Assembly (NCBI GenBank): GCA_963693365.1
Contig: CAVNZM010000006.1
Coordinates: 9,176,001-9,240,000, forward strand
Length of the DNA: 64,000 nt
Source of the DNA: Amoebidium appalachense
Taxonomy: Eukaryota; Ichthyosporea
Direction: 5' to 3'
The notes below the pieces were generated by a model. The model was not told the DNA's origin, did not search any database, and saw nothing but the letters and a program-made list of their open reading frames with translations. This document shows positions 38,073 through 55,438 of the stretch, piece by piece. The translations under genes were made by a program, and so were the position numbers. Every line of letters begins with the position of its first letter. Position 1 is the first letter of the stretch.

Positions 38073-38741
38073 ATGGCAGCGCTACGTAGAAACTGGGTGG
38101 AGAGGCTGAGCGGCCTGCTGCTCTTTGACGCCTCAGACATAGTCGACTACCTGCTGGCCATGGACACAGGTAGAACCAGGCCAAAGGGGCACACACGCAC
38201 ACACACACACACACAAAAGGCCCATGCCCATGCATGCATAAATACGCATGATTGGACAGGGAGCATGCTCGGTGAAGGCTACAGCGTGCACATTTTTACT
38301 GCCTTACACCAACATAACTGCAGGAGTACCCAGACATGTACAATTGCAGATCCGCACCCAGATGCAACATGCTTGTAAACACAAAGACTGCAGGCACACG
38401 CACGCACACGCTTGATTTCCCACGGTAGAGCTGCACTTGCACACACAGAGAGCCACTCTGGGAACACCCACCCCTTGACAAACGTACACAAACACAGAGA
38501 GGGGGTAGGTGGCAGACTGATCTGGGCACACGGTGTGTATGGGTGACGGATGTGTGCTCTTGCATGCTTTGTGCTTGTGTGAGTGTCTATATGAAATTGT
38601 TTCCGCAAACAAGCATCCATGTACAGGCAGGCGCAACCCTCGCCTCGAGTAAGGGCAAGGAATCTTGTCGATCAAAGAACAAGAAAGGGTCCTGTACCAC
38701 GGGCGTTTCATCCTGGCTTCTTTGAGTGTTGAATGAACACT

Positions 38742-38814
<73 letters not shown>

Positions 38815-39414
38815 AGGGGGGGGGGGGAGGGGGAGGGGGCGGCGCCGGCGGCTGAGGAGGGGGGGGGGGGGGGGGGGGGAGGCACGCGGTTTACATTTGT
38901 AAGTCTTAAGTGCTTCAGCCTTCCCTATGTTTGCCTCAATCTCTCTTTCTGATTTTTTTCTCCCGCTTTTTTCATATGCTTGCACAGATGCGGGAAATGG
39001 CATCCTACTTGGAAAATCTGCTTGACACACGGCAGGAGCCACACCAGCAGGCCATACGAGATATGATCAGAGACCGCTTCCCCCACAGCCCTTATGGCGG
39101 CACCGTGGGCCGAGACTTGAAGGTGCGCTATCTAGTTTGGACTCTGTGGATATCAGTGCATCGAAGGTTGAGGGTATGGGGGCTTGGAAAAAGTGAAGGG
39201 TGAGGGTATGAAGGCTTGGAAAAAGTGATGGGGGATTTGTCTACCGTGTTTCCCCCCTCCCCTTCTCCCTCTAACTTTGTGCCAGGCACACTTTTAAAGA
39301 TGTGTGCATAACATAACACACGCGCGGGCACACGCACAGGCACAGGCACAGGCACACTCACGGACATGTGCGTACACACACACGCACACGCGCACGCGCG
39401 GAAACACACGCACG

Positions 39415-39499
<85 letters not shown>

Positions 39500-41346
39500 C
39501 CACACAAATACGCAACATACACACACACAAAATCACACAAATACGCACATACACACAACACACAAATTCAAACAGGTTTAAACATTAGTGGCGCTTGCAA
39601 CATTCAGCAGTTTGTGTAAAGATTGAAGGTTGGCTGAATGGTTTTTTCTAAGTTTTCGTTCGTGTGCTAAAGATAAGAAGAATACCAAACGGATTCTTTA
39701 ATGTTAGTGGACAAGGAGTGGGGCTGGGGGAGGAGCAGGAAGAGGGTGGGATTTTTTTTATTTTTTTTTATTTTTTTTTGTGGAGTGTGTGTGTGTGTGA
39801 AGGGGCAGGGGGGGGGGGGGGGGGGGTAGCAAAAAAGAAGAAGAAGAAGAAGAAGAAGAATGAAAATAAGACCTGCATCCCCCTCAGATGTACCGTAAGG
39901 GGGACGATGAGGGGGTGCTGTTTGCTGGCACACAGAGCAAAAAGGGGCCACGGGGGCAGGGTCGTGGCCCAAAGGAATCCCCTTCTACGGCACACACACA
40001 GTCAGCCCCCCAGCCAGCATGGCAGGCACCACAACAACAACCACAACGGCAACAGCAGGGAAGACCACAGCAACAACAACCAGCACGGCAGCAAAGAAAG
40101 CCCACACAGACAGGGTCAGTAAAGCAAACAGCAAAACTCACAAACAATGTCATGGGCAACACGGTCCCTCTACTGAGTCAAGAAGAAAAGAAACCAGAGG
40201 GTGGGGGGCAGGCGAAGAAGAAGAAACATGCGACGTTCAATGCGATGCAACTAGAGCGCAGTGTGATGCCCGGTAGGCGCATGTGTGAGTGCCAGGCGCA
40301 GAGGCACGACCTGGTGGGCAACTGCCTGGACTGTGGCAGGGTGGTGTGTGCCCAGGAGGGCCCTGGCCTGTGCATGTTCTGTGGAAGATACACTGTGGGC
40401 GATACCACGGGTGAGTGCCTCCCCCCCCCCCCCCCCCCCCCCTGCCCGCTCGGCCCCTTGCCTTGAAAATCTCTGCACATGATTTACGGTTTCTGTTGAT
40501 TCTTTCTGTTGCCTTTGGTGTCTTTGCTTTCGTGTTTCCTACCCTCTGGTACAAGCCCCCCCCCCCCCTCCCCCCTATATCCCTCCCCCCTCCCTCCCCC
40601 TCCCCCCCTCGCCCGCCCGCCCTCCTGGGCTCTGCTTAATATGAATACTCTTAATGTGTGGTTTCCACTCTGAATTGTGTTGTCCGTTGTGAATGTGTGC
40701 TTCGTACTTTATTGCGCACTAAAACTCCCCTTCCCATCCTCCCTTCCCCCCTCATTCGTTTGCTGCTCTCGTTTAACTTGTACTGTGAAGAGAGCGGGTG
40801 TTTTTTTTTTTTGAGGGGGGGGGGGGGGGGGGAAGGAGGGGGCGGGGGGGTAATGAAAGAAAGAATGATAAACATGAGGAAGACAGGGTGTGGGTGGGGA
40901 CCAACGATGAAGAGGCCAGTGTACGTTTGAATGCCTAGAGAGCAAGGTGTTGTTGCAATAAGTGTATTGATACTGTTGCCGTCTGTGTGGGCATTCTTGT
41001 GCTATCACCTTACCTTACGGTTATCCCGATCCCCCTGTGTCTCGCTTCCATTTGTAACCAGTAGTTATGTTCTAGGCATTTGCATGTTACGTGTTGTTTA
41101 ACAAACCAGCTGTGGCAAACCTTTCTCTTTTATATACCATTATTACTGTGTGGAGATATTGAAGTGCATTTCCTGCACGGCCAGAGGCATGCTACATGCA
41201 CCTATATTAGTGCACTGTTGAGTCAGTTCTGACCAATGTTGGTTCAGTTGGGTTGGCCAGTGAGACTGCCCGGAGGAAAGAGAAGCAGCGGCTTAAGGAG
41301 GAGGCTGGGGTTATGGTGGGGAAAGCAACCAACCGGACACAGGAAG

Positions 41347-41433
<87 letters not shown>

Positions 41434-41613
41434 TGTGTTTGGGGGGAAGGGGGGAGTGAAGGAGGGGGGGATGAAGGGGGAGGAGGGTGAAGAGGGAGGG
41501 CAGGAGCAGGGCGGGCAAGGCAAGGTTCGGGAGAGGAAGGGCAAGGATGCATTTTGGAAGCCTGCATGGTTGTTGGGAGGCAGCCTTGGAACCTTGGGGT
41601 CTGGTGTTTTTTT

Positions 41614-41648
<35 letters not shown>

Positions 41649-41683
41649 TGTGAATGTGTGGTGGTGGTGGTGGTGGTGGTTGG

Positions 41684-41740
<57 letters not shown>

Positions 41741-42649
41741 CTGAAGAGCAAGTTGTGTAAAACCACCTGATTGTCCCTACGATGGTGACAACGTCTTTTT
41801 TTTTTTTTGTGTGTGTGTGTGGGGGGGGGGGGGGGGGGGGGTTGGCTTTATAAATATCAGATAAGCAGAGGGTGGGAAAGGCGACGTGATTAGATGAATG
41901 TGGTAAACATTGAGCGTGCGCGAATTATGTGTGTGTGGGGGGAGGGGGAGGGGGAGGGGGAGGGCTCAAGTTTACAAGACAGAAATTCAACCAATTGTGA
42001 GCCAAAAAGGGCTGGGTATTTTGTCTGACTGGCCGGCCACAGATGGACTCGGGATTGGAAAAGGCACTTTCAGCAAAGGAGAGACTTCTGAAGTTTGATG
42101 CCCAAAGGTGCGTGAAAGTGTGTGCATGGGGTGTGTGCTACTGGATCTGCACGTCAGTGTGTTTGCTGGTGGTTCATGTGTGTGGTGGGGTTGTGAGGCA
42201 TCGTTTGCGTGATCGAAGAATATTTCTGTGTGATCCATGGGCACTGAAAATGGAAGTATGGGCAGACTAGCTGTCACTCTTCGAGATGGTAAGGAAGACT
42301 ACTGTGTGTGTTTTCCTGTGGCGACATCGCCTCGTTTTCTCTCTTTCCCTGTTGTGCTCTACAGAAAAACAACAACAAAGATCAGCACAACAACATGACG
42401 ACCAACATGTTTGGGCTCCCCTTCTAATCTGAGGTTGTGTTTTGCAGTGTGCAAAGGACTAAGGTTATTGATGACGAGAATGACTATTTTGAGGTGGACA
42501 ATAGGTGGCTGAGCAAAAAAGAGGTGAGACCACACACACACACACGCTCACACATACACACACACACACACACGCACACACACGCACACACACACACGCG
42601 CGCGCGCGCACGCACACACACACACACACACACACACAACGCGCGCGCG

Positions 42650-42721
<72 letters not shown>

Positions 42722-43429
42722 TACACACGCACACACACACACACTGTGTGGGTTCGTGGCTGACTATAGCAGAGTTCCCGTGTTTTCTTTTGGATGAAGA
42801 GACAACATAAGGCACGGGTTGCTAGGGCAAGGTGGAAATCAAAAGGTTTTTTCTATTTTCCTTTTTTTTTCTCTGGCCTATTTTTGGAGTTTTTATTCCG
42901 GAAAGGAGGTGGTGGTGGTCAGACCTGGTGAGGCCCTGCTTTTGCATGCATTTCTAGTCGACCGTAATTGAAGGGATGTGTTTTGTGTATTTCCATGTGT
43001 TGATAAAAGAATGGGGTGTAATATTTCTAGGTGACCATGTGTTAAAGGAGGTGCTTTTAGGGTATTTATATGAGATGCTGACCTATATGGGGCCCCAGAG
43101 AGAGTCACGGCGGGCAGCAGAGTTGGCACTGCAGGAGGCCAGGGAGAAAGCACGCAACACGGTGCGGATCACTCTGGATCTTGCTGGAAGGAAGGTGCTC
43201 CAAGAGGATGCATCGGTACTTGCTCCCCCCCCCCCCCCCCCCCCCCTCACACACACACCACTCTCTCTCTCTCTCTTTCTCCCTACGCGCATGCGTGCAT
43301 CCACACACACATCCTTCCGTGCTCGCGCGTGCACACACAGACACACACACAAAGACACAACACATACGTGCCCTCGCGTGCGCGCGCACACACACATACA
43401 AAGACATGCGCGTGTGCACATACACACAC

Positions 43430-43508
<79 letters not shown>

Positions 43509-43626
43509 CACACCGACAAACACTTTCCCTTCCTCTGCCGACTCCCTATTCTAGTCCTAATCCACTCGCTGCATATGCATACAGTCATACACAATACACG
43601 ATTTGATTTGACACCTGATCTCATCT

Positions 43627-43667
<41 letters not shown>

Positions 43668-44046
43668 CCCGCCTGCCCGTCCGCATCCTCCCCCCTCCCC
43701 CCCCCCCCCCCCCCCCCCCCCTTCCGTTTTGCGGCTAAGTAACTGTTTGTAAAGGTGTCTGCCATCTTGGAAAGACGTCGTTTTGTATATGTGCATGGAT
43801 AGCCCTGCAGAACTTTTTGCCCCTACATTCTTCTCTTCGCCCACTGTCAAATAATTTGGATGGGTTTGACTCTGTGGAGCACGGGTACGGGGCTCCTTTG
43901 CCATTGGTTTAATTGCAAACACCATCTGCACACATACACCTACGTGTGTCGTGCTATGCACCTAATGACCTAATATGTGTTATTTTGTATTCACAGAAAG
44001 ACGTGGATGAGACTGCCTTCTATCCATCAGGTAGGGAAGCCCCCCT

Positions 44047-44092
<46 letters not shown>

Positions 44093-44306
44093 CCCCTGGT
44101 TTTTTTCGAAAAAAGAAACCACAAAAACCCATTCATCCCCCCCCCCCCCCCCCCCCCCCCCCCGTGTATGCGTACTTCGTACCGTGTTCCGCATTCAAAC
44201 CCCCCCCCCCCCCCCTCCTCCCCCTCCCTCCCCCTTCCCTCCAGCTGCGTCTGCAATAGGTGTACTTCTAAAATAGTGGTACTCCAGGAGTGTCCGAGTG
44301 GTGCAG

Positions 44307-44340
<34 letters not shown>

Positions 44341-45019
44341 GCTTGTCGCCACGACCTCCCCCCCCTCCCCCCCCCCCCCCCCCCCCCCCCCCCACCACCA
44401 CCACCACCACCACCACCACCACCCTCCCCCACTTGCACGCCTACCTGCTTGCCTCGCATCTGTTATTAATGCTTGTGTGTTCTTCCAGTATGTCTTTAAT
44501 AAAAGAGCAGTCTTGAAGCCAATGATTGCCGTTTCACAATCACTTGTCAGACCTGAGGCTAACTGTGCCTGTGCTGGCCACTTGGGGTAGATCATGTGCA
44601 GGCTTAGTTCATTTTTGCTGGTTGTATGACATTGTGTGTACAAGTGCAACTGCCTGCTGACTAGCCCTCCATTTATTGACAAAGTATAGGCGATGAGTGA
44701 GTGCAAACACCCTGTTACTTTCACACACAATCAAACGAATATCTGCACGCACACACGCTCACCCATGGACAGACAGGCATACAAACATCTATGGACGTGT
44801 GCACACCACGCATTTACACACTCATGCACACACAGCCACACGCTTACACACGAGCACCTACACACACACACACACACACAAACACATGCACAAAGACGCA
44901 CACACACACACACTGTACACACACACGCACACAGACAAGCACAAAGACACACACACACACATGCACACCCATGCACAAAGACACACACACACACATGCAC
45001 AAAGACACGCATGCACAAA

Positions 45020-45090
<71 letters not shown>

Positions 45091-47558
45091 TGCCCCCATT
45101 CAATTCTAACGTCTCCGTGGTGTCTGCAGACAGCAAAAAGGACGCATCGGTTGTGGTGTCGGCACAGGCCCTGGACACTAGCGGCATGGGTCTTTTCCAC
45201 AACCCAGACCTGAAGGAGGTGGGTGTGGTGTGTTTTTCATGTTCTTGGCATGGTTAATATGGGTTGATGAGTGTGGTTGGCTAGAGGTTAATGGGGTGTG
45301 CTTGTGCGATGGAGAGAAGGGATTGGAGGTGTGTGTGTGTGTTTGCCTTGTTGTCATTTAGTTCAAGTCCGTTACCTGTGAGTTTGCCCGTTTTTGAAAT
45401 CATGGTTCTTTCTTGAACCTCTGTATCGACAGATTTACGAGACTTTCGGTGGGTGGTTTGTTTCATGTATGTATAAGCGATGACAGAAAGACCGTGTTTT
45501 ATCATGAGCTACAATGTGCATTTTTTTCTGTGCAGATTATCTCTGCAATTTAGGTAGGATTTGAATTGTCATTATGATCAGAGGATGTCCCGTATGGCGA
45601 AAACAAAACACAGGCGGTAAGAATCGAACCCCAGCAGGGTCACTTCAATGTCCAATGCCAACAAAAAAGTTGTGAGGGTAGGGGGAGTTACTTGAAGGCA
45701 AATTCCCCAATTATGTACCCTATGAGAGAGCAACCAATGATGAATCAAAACCAACCTATGCAGGCGCCAAAATACGTTTCCAGCAAACCCTCCGCTAAGG
45801 GCAAAGAAAACAAGAAGGATGGGCCCTACACCGAAAAAGGTTGTATTTGTAAATTTATGTTGTGGCCTCGATCAGCCATTTCCCTTTCATTTTCTCTGTG
45901 GTGTCATGAACACTACTTGTTTCCTGCGTCAACACCCCCTTGTTTTCTCGCTCGCTGGGTTCCCGAATTGAAATTTGAAAATTTCAAAACACTTTAGTGG
46001 GTTCATCGAAAACTGGAATACCCCTTGCACACTCATTTTATAGATAGAGACATGGGACCCCCTCCCTCCCGCCGCATGTTGCCCAGCGCTCTCCTCCTTT
46101 ATTGAAGGCCCCCCGAGCCCTTTTATGGCTTATAACGGATCAGAAAGCCGATCCAATGCTATGCGCTCTGAGGATGGATGGTCACTCGTGTCCCCCGCAT
46201 GGCATGTGACGCTGACGTCAATACAATTACTGCAGTGCTACGGCCAGTGTACCGGGTGCAGGATGCAGAGCTCAGCATCATGGGGGATGCGGGATTGTGC
46301 ATGAGCATGCACCAGGTGAGATACTAGCTGCCCCAGCACACAAATGCACGAACATACATACACACACGCACAGGCACAGACGTGCACATACATGCACACA
46401 CATGCAACCACTTGCACAGACATGCATGCCGGTACATACACACACGCGCGCATAGAGAGAACGAGAGAGAGAGGCAGGGGGGGAGGTGGGGGAGAGCGGA
46501 AGGGGGGGAGGAGAAAGAGAGAGAGAGAGCGAGCGAGAGCAATCTTGGTTAGGGCTGCCTTTCACCACCTTCACCAAATACATTATGGATTGTACAGTGT
46601 AACTGCCTATCCCTTTGTCCCTTCCTCATGCATGTATTTCGCTTTTTCTGCAAAAGTTTTCTCTTTTCTTTCTCCACCAATCGATCTTTCCTGTTCCCAA
46701 CATCCCCTCACACTCGCTCACTCACTAACACGCATATGCTGCCTTCCCATCCTCCCCCCCCCCCCTTCTTCCCCTTTCCCCAACCCCCTCCTCCTCCTCC
46801 CCTACTCCCTTTTCCATCTCCCTCTCCCTCCTCTCGCTTCCTCCCTCTCCCTCCCTTGCTCCGTGCCTCTCTCCCTCGCCCCATCCACCCCCCCCCCCCC
46901 TCCTCCCCTTCCCCCCTTTCTCCGTCTCTCTCACTCTCTCCGCCTTCCTCTCGCTCTCTCGACGAACACAGCCGTGGGCATCCCTTCTGGTTGCTGGCAT
47001 CAAAACCGTCGAGGGGAGGGTCTGGTACACTCCACACAGGGGAAGGTAGTTTTCCTTGTTTTGGCTTGCCACTCTGTGTGTGTTATTGTGAGCCTGCGTG
47101 CCTGCCTGTGTGTGTGCCTGCGGTGGTGGTGGGTTGGCAGGGTGGTGGGGAGGGGGTGGATAACATACTTTTAAATCGTGTAGGTTCGATTTTTAATATT
47201 AAATCCAACGCAGCATATTCCCTGGCCTGCCAGCAAGAGCAGTGCGTGACACAGCCCCATCTCTGTTCCCCACCCCACCAACCACCAAGAACTAACTGTG
47301 GGGTTGCAGGCTGTGGATTGCTGCGGCTGCAAAGGTGCCGACCCAGGACGAGATAGACGTCATTGAGCGCCAATACTGCGAACTCTACAATGGTAGTTTC
47401 CTCGGCCCGGGGGGTAGGGGGGGGTAAAATGCTGCTTTTTTTTTTTGCATCGGGAATGAGCCGGTGTGGATGGGTAGGCGGTGATGATGGTGGTGGTGGT
47501 GGGTGAGGAGATGTGTGTGTAAGGGGGAAGGAGGTTCTTTTTTTTGGGGTGGGGGGGA

Positions 47559-47593
<35 letters not shown>

Positions 47594-48652
47594 ATAGAAT
47601 AGGGGAGAGGAGGTGCCCATCAGTCATTCTGACAGGGCAAAATGTGTGCCTCTAATGTCTACTTGGGATCCATCCGTACCGCAGTCACACATGCACGCTG
47701 ACATGCAACCAATCAGATCCAAACATGCGGTTCCCCGACTACCCAACGGGCTGCCTCCTTGGCTGTGTGGATGTGGTCGAGTGTCTGACCAGAGAAGAAT
47801 ATCTAGCCCAGGTGGGTGGGATATGTACGGGGAGTATGACAGATAGTCGGTGAAAAGACTATCTAGGCCAGGCGGGTGTGATATATTAGGGAAGATATGA
47901 TAGATAGTTGAGTGAGAAGAGTATCTAGCCCAGGCGGGTGGGATATATTAATGAATATATGCCAGATAGTTGGTGAGAAGAATATCTAGCCCAGCGGGTG
48001 CACGTGGGATATGTACCGGAGTATCTAGCCCCGGTGGGTGGGAAATATGACGGATAGGTGCTGAGAACATTATTAATCCAGGTGGGTGGGATATGTACAG
48101 GGAGATATGACGGATAGCTGCTGAAAACACTATGTAGTCCAGTTGGGTGGGATATATGTAAAATATCATCTGCCTATGTGGGTGTGATGAATAAGGTATA
48201 TGAAGGACAGTCATTGGAAAACATCTCCACGGTAACTCGATCTTGACAATGTCTTCTAGTGGTAATGCCCTTCGTCCCACAAGGGGGGGGGGGGGGTTGC
48301 TGTGGAAAGATAGTGCTGGGGGGTGAGCCCCTGACCAAAATTTGTACCTGCAGTTTGCCGGCAAGGCAGGGGAGGAGTCACAGTCTCCCTACGTGTTTGT
48401 GTGTGAGCATCCCCAAACCCTGCCCATCAAGTTTGCTGTCAAAGGCCAACATAAGATTTGTAAGATCCTCCCCCCCCCCCCCCCCCCCCAAACACGGCAT
48501 GCGCGTGCGTGCGCCCACGTGCAGGCGCACACGCGGCCGGGGGGCCCTTTGGTAGCCTACTATGGTGTTGTGTTCTTGCAGTTTTCTGCAGCAGTGGGTT
48601 CGATATCGCTGTTCCTGGCATATAGTTCATGAAAGAGGGTGGGTGGGTGGGT

Positions 48653-48689
<37 letters not shown>

Positions 48690-48801
48690 AAAGCAGGGTT
48701 GGGGCAACTATTTAAGAACTCCGCTAAAACGCCTCTTTTAATTTGCAGGGAAACTTGACCCTCAAATCCACACGGCAGCCAAGAGAGCCCTGATGCACTG
48801 A
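38073..48801 (+). CDS. TRIP4: activating signal cointegrator 1 (TRIP4/ASC-1): zinc finger plus ASCH domain
   Basis: TRIP4 is the scaffold of the ASC-1 complex, which in animals acts as a transcription coactivator and in ribosome quality control with ASCC3. Exons: 38073-38169, 38988-39122, 39888-40410, 41248-41348, 42043-42107, 42448-42523, 43099-43215, 43997-44030, 45130-45218, about 45764-45839, 46236-46315, 46972-47045, 47310-47392, 47717-47811, 48354-48459, 48749-48801: about 600 codons (human 581). N-terminal [20 protein letters not shown] aligns with the human start. The middle has [17 protein letters not shown], then VIDDENDYF. All phases agree from exon 2 onward if exon 10 starts at 45764, except that exon 1 ends in phase 1 while exon 2 needs phase 0. 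The start of exon 10 is uncertain. Introns are full of CA/GT, poly-C and T-then-G tracts. Confidence 0.93.
38742..38880. repeat. T-(GT)-G composite with further G tracts (TRIP4 intron 1)
   Basis: About 22 T, a few GT and about 37 G, then GGA/GGC-rich DNA and a second G run. The coding strand carries T before G. Confidence 0.9.
39412..39499. repeat. (CA)n microsatellite (TRIP4 intron 2)
   Basis: About 40 CA units within about 200 bases of CA/CG-rich sequence. Confidence 0.92.
39888..40410 (+). CDS. TRIP4: TRIP4 exon 3: Gln/basic linker and C2HC5-type zinc finger
   Basis: The largest exon in the window. The first 110 codons are low complexity, with [19 protein letters not shown] and Lys-rich stretches. 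At about 40279-40385 lies [18 protein letters not shown] followed by [13 protein letters not shown], which matches the ASC-1 zinc finger (several Cys plus one His). Human TRIP4 uses this finger to bind partners including nuclear receptors and ASCC subunits. The Gln-rich tract is longer than the human linker. Confidence 0.93.
41349..41435. repeat. (GT)n beginning at a 5' splice site
   Basis: The GT array starts with the donor dinucleotide of TRIP4 exon 4 (exon ends 41348), so the intron begins as pure GT repeat with two GGGT interruptions. Confidence 0.9.
41608..41740. repeat. T-(GT)-(GGT)-G55 compound tract
   Basis: About 27 T, then GT and GGT repeats and about 55 G (41686-41740), the longest G run in the window. 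Located in a TRIP4 intron. Confidence 0.92.
42531..42746. repeat. (CA)n with CG-rich islands
   Basis: More than 200 bases of CA repeat interrupted twice by short runs of alternating CG, starting about 8 bases after the donor of TRIP4 exon 6. Confidence 0.92.
43436..43507. repeat. (CA)n microsatellite
   Basis: About 35 CA units in the TRIP4 intron after exon 7. Confidence 0.92.
44166..44196 (-). repeat. 31-bp dispersed element between two poly-C tracts (inverted copy)
   Basis: Read on the minus strand it starts GAATGCGGAACACGG and ends AGTACGCATAC. It is identical over 31 bases to the copy at 63256-63286. Confidence 0.9.
44286..44304 (+). repeat. tRNA Leu/Ser-like box A fragment
   Basis: GTGTCCGAGTGGTGCAGTC resembles the 5' end of tRNA-Leu or tRNA-Ser with an internal box A promoter. 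It runs straight into about 30 T with no anticodon or T arm, so it is a fragment, perhaps of a tRNA-derived SINE. Confidence 0.35.
44743..45089. repeat. CA-rich block ending in (CA)n
   Basis: About 350 bases of CA repeats with ACAAAGACACAC-type interruptions that recur several times, ending in about 35 pure CA units 40 bases before the acceptor of TRIP4 exon 9. Confidence 0.92.
46972..48801 (+). CDS. TRIP4: TRIP4 exons 12-16: C-terminal ASCH domain
   Basis: [20 protein letters not shown] (46972-47045), [19 protein letters not shown] (47310-47392), [20 protein letters not shown] (47717-47811), [20 protein letters not shown] (48354-48459) and, after a split Trp codon, [16 protein letters not shown] with TGA at 48799-48801. 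The ASCH fold is a PUA-like beta barrel that binds nucleic acid. The G-x-K-x-V-E-x-R motif and the GxxLGxVDL-like strand are both present. Phases 2, 1, 0, 1 match at each junction. Confidence 0.95.
47790..48215 (+). repeat. minisatellite built from the TRIP4 exon 14/intron junction
   Basis: About seven units of roughly 60 bases (one about 40). The first unit contains the real exon end (AATATCTAGCCCAG) and donor GTGGGTGGG. ATCTAG recurs at 47801, 47861, 47923, 47984 and 48023, with more diverged units near 48070 and 48132. Several units keep CCAGGTGGGTG; two have GC in place of GT. Confidence 0.9.
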
Positions 48802-50104
48802 CGAGGGGTGCATCATGGTGATTGGGGTAGTCTGTGCCGCTACTTTTCCACACAGTGCTCGCAGTGCCCAGTAACCGTTGCACTGTAGAGAAACACACAG
48901 ACACCCACAACCATGCGCAGCCATCTATTACTGGCTTATACTTGCACAGCTGTTGACGTAGTGGTGTAAACCCGAGTCCACACTCGAAATCATTGTACAG
49001 ACACACCAGCACATGAGTAATGATTTGAGTACTAATAATGCACCCTTGGGTCGTATAGTTATGGAGCCGGTATGGCTGTGATATATATTTGTATATGGAA
49101 TGGAATGAATGGCATGTGAGGTATGCACATGGCTGCCTGGGGCAATGCCATGTGCTGGTTTTTTGGTCGAAATCAAGAAAATATCTTCAGGGCGGATAAA
49201 GTATGTACATACAAAGTATGACTGCAATATCATATACGTCCTGTCTGTTTATGTATGGCAAATATGTCTTGCCATTGCCTAAACCCTGGCCTGTACTCTT
49301 GGCATCTGTGCATTGCTATCTACACGTTGGGGATTTAGGCACAGTTCCGTGAAGCATTGAAAAGGTGGGGAAGAGTTCGTGTTGTGTGTTGGGGTGTAGG
49401 GAGCCCGGGGGGGAGGGGGGGGGGGGGGGGGGGGGGGGGGAGGGGTGGGGAGGTACCGGGGCCAGCAAAAGGTGGGGAGGCCTAGGTTCGAGGAGGAGGG
49501 AGAGGGGGGGGTATAAATTGTAATCTCAGGCCTGAGGTAAAATGGATGGCCGGCCAGCGGTCCGTGCCTTTACTTTGGGGTCCTTGCCAGAGACAGTACA
49601 TGTGTGGGTGGGTATTTCTCCGCGTGTGTATGTATCTTATATAGGTCTGTGTGTGTGCACATGTGTCTGTGTCACTGTGTGTGTGTGCACGTGTGTGTGT
49701 GTGTGGGGGGGGGGGTCACGCTGTAGAATTACGTCATATTTTGTGGTTAGAGCTGAATTACACGCCATTTATACTGGGATGCCAACAATGTATATCTAAC
49801 CTACGTGTACACCTTGATGCTTCTGTATGTGGCTTCACTACCACATCACTTAGAAGAGCTTGCCAAGCTAACTGCTTACGGTCGCGCGATGATGTATGTT
49901 TTAAATTACATTTAAAATCTTAATGTTAACGTCAAACCTGCCTGCTCTGCTACGTCCTTCGATCGTGGAGAATGTTGCTCACAACGTTCTCTTGCAGCCT
50001 TAAGATCAAAAAAAAAGGAAAGAGATTTGCCATCTCAATCCGTTCACCTCAAATGTTTATGTTCTAGCATTGACAATATAGAGGGAAAGAGCCATTTTGA
50101 TTGG
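48802..50104. other. convergent intergenic region between TRIP4 and the TMEM134-like gene
   Basis: Holds both 3' ends. A G tract at about 49410-49440, a GT-rich stretch at 49640-49710 and mixed sequence; no coding signal found. A tRNA box-B-like sequence (GGTTCGAGGAGG) lies at about 49483. Confidence 0.6.

Positions 50105-55438
<5,334 letters not shown>

Larger units (their letters stand above)
43631..44398. repeat. cluster of five long poly-C tracts flanking TRIP4 exon 8
   Basis: C runs at about 43631-43665, 43698-43720, 44050-44091, 44138-44163 and 44370-44392 surround the 34-base exon at 43997-44030. A T run (44310-44339) and a CCA/CAC trinucleotide repeat (44393-44422) also occur. Confidence 0.88.

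Noticed and set aside
45600-45670. tRNA gene on the minus strand
   Set aside because: A GGTTCGATTC box B is present but the T stem does not pair and no cloverleaf forms; it is better explained as a decayed tRNA-like repeat in a TRIP4 intron.
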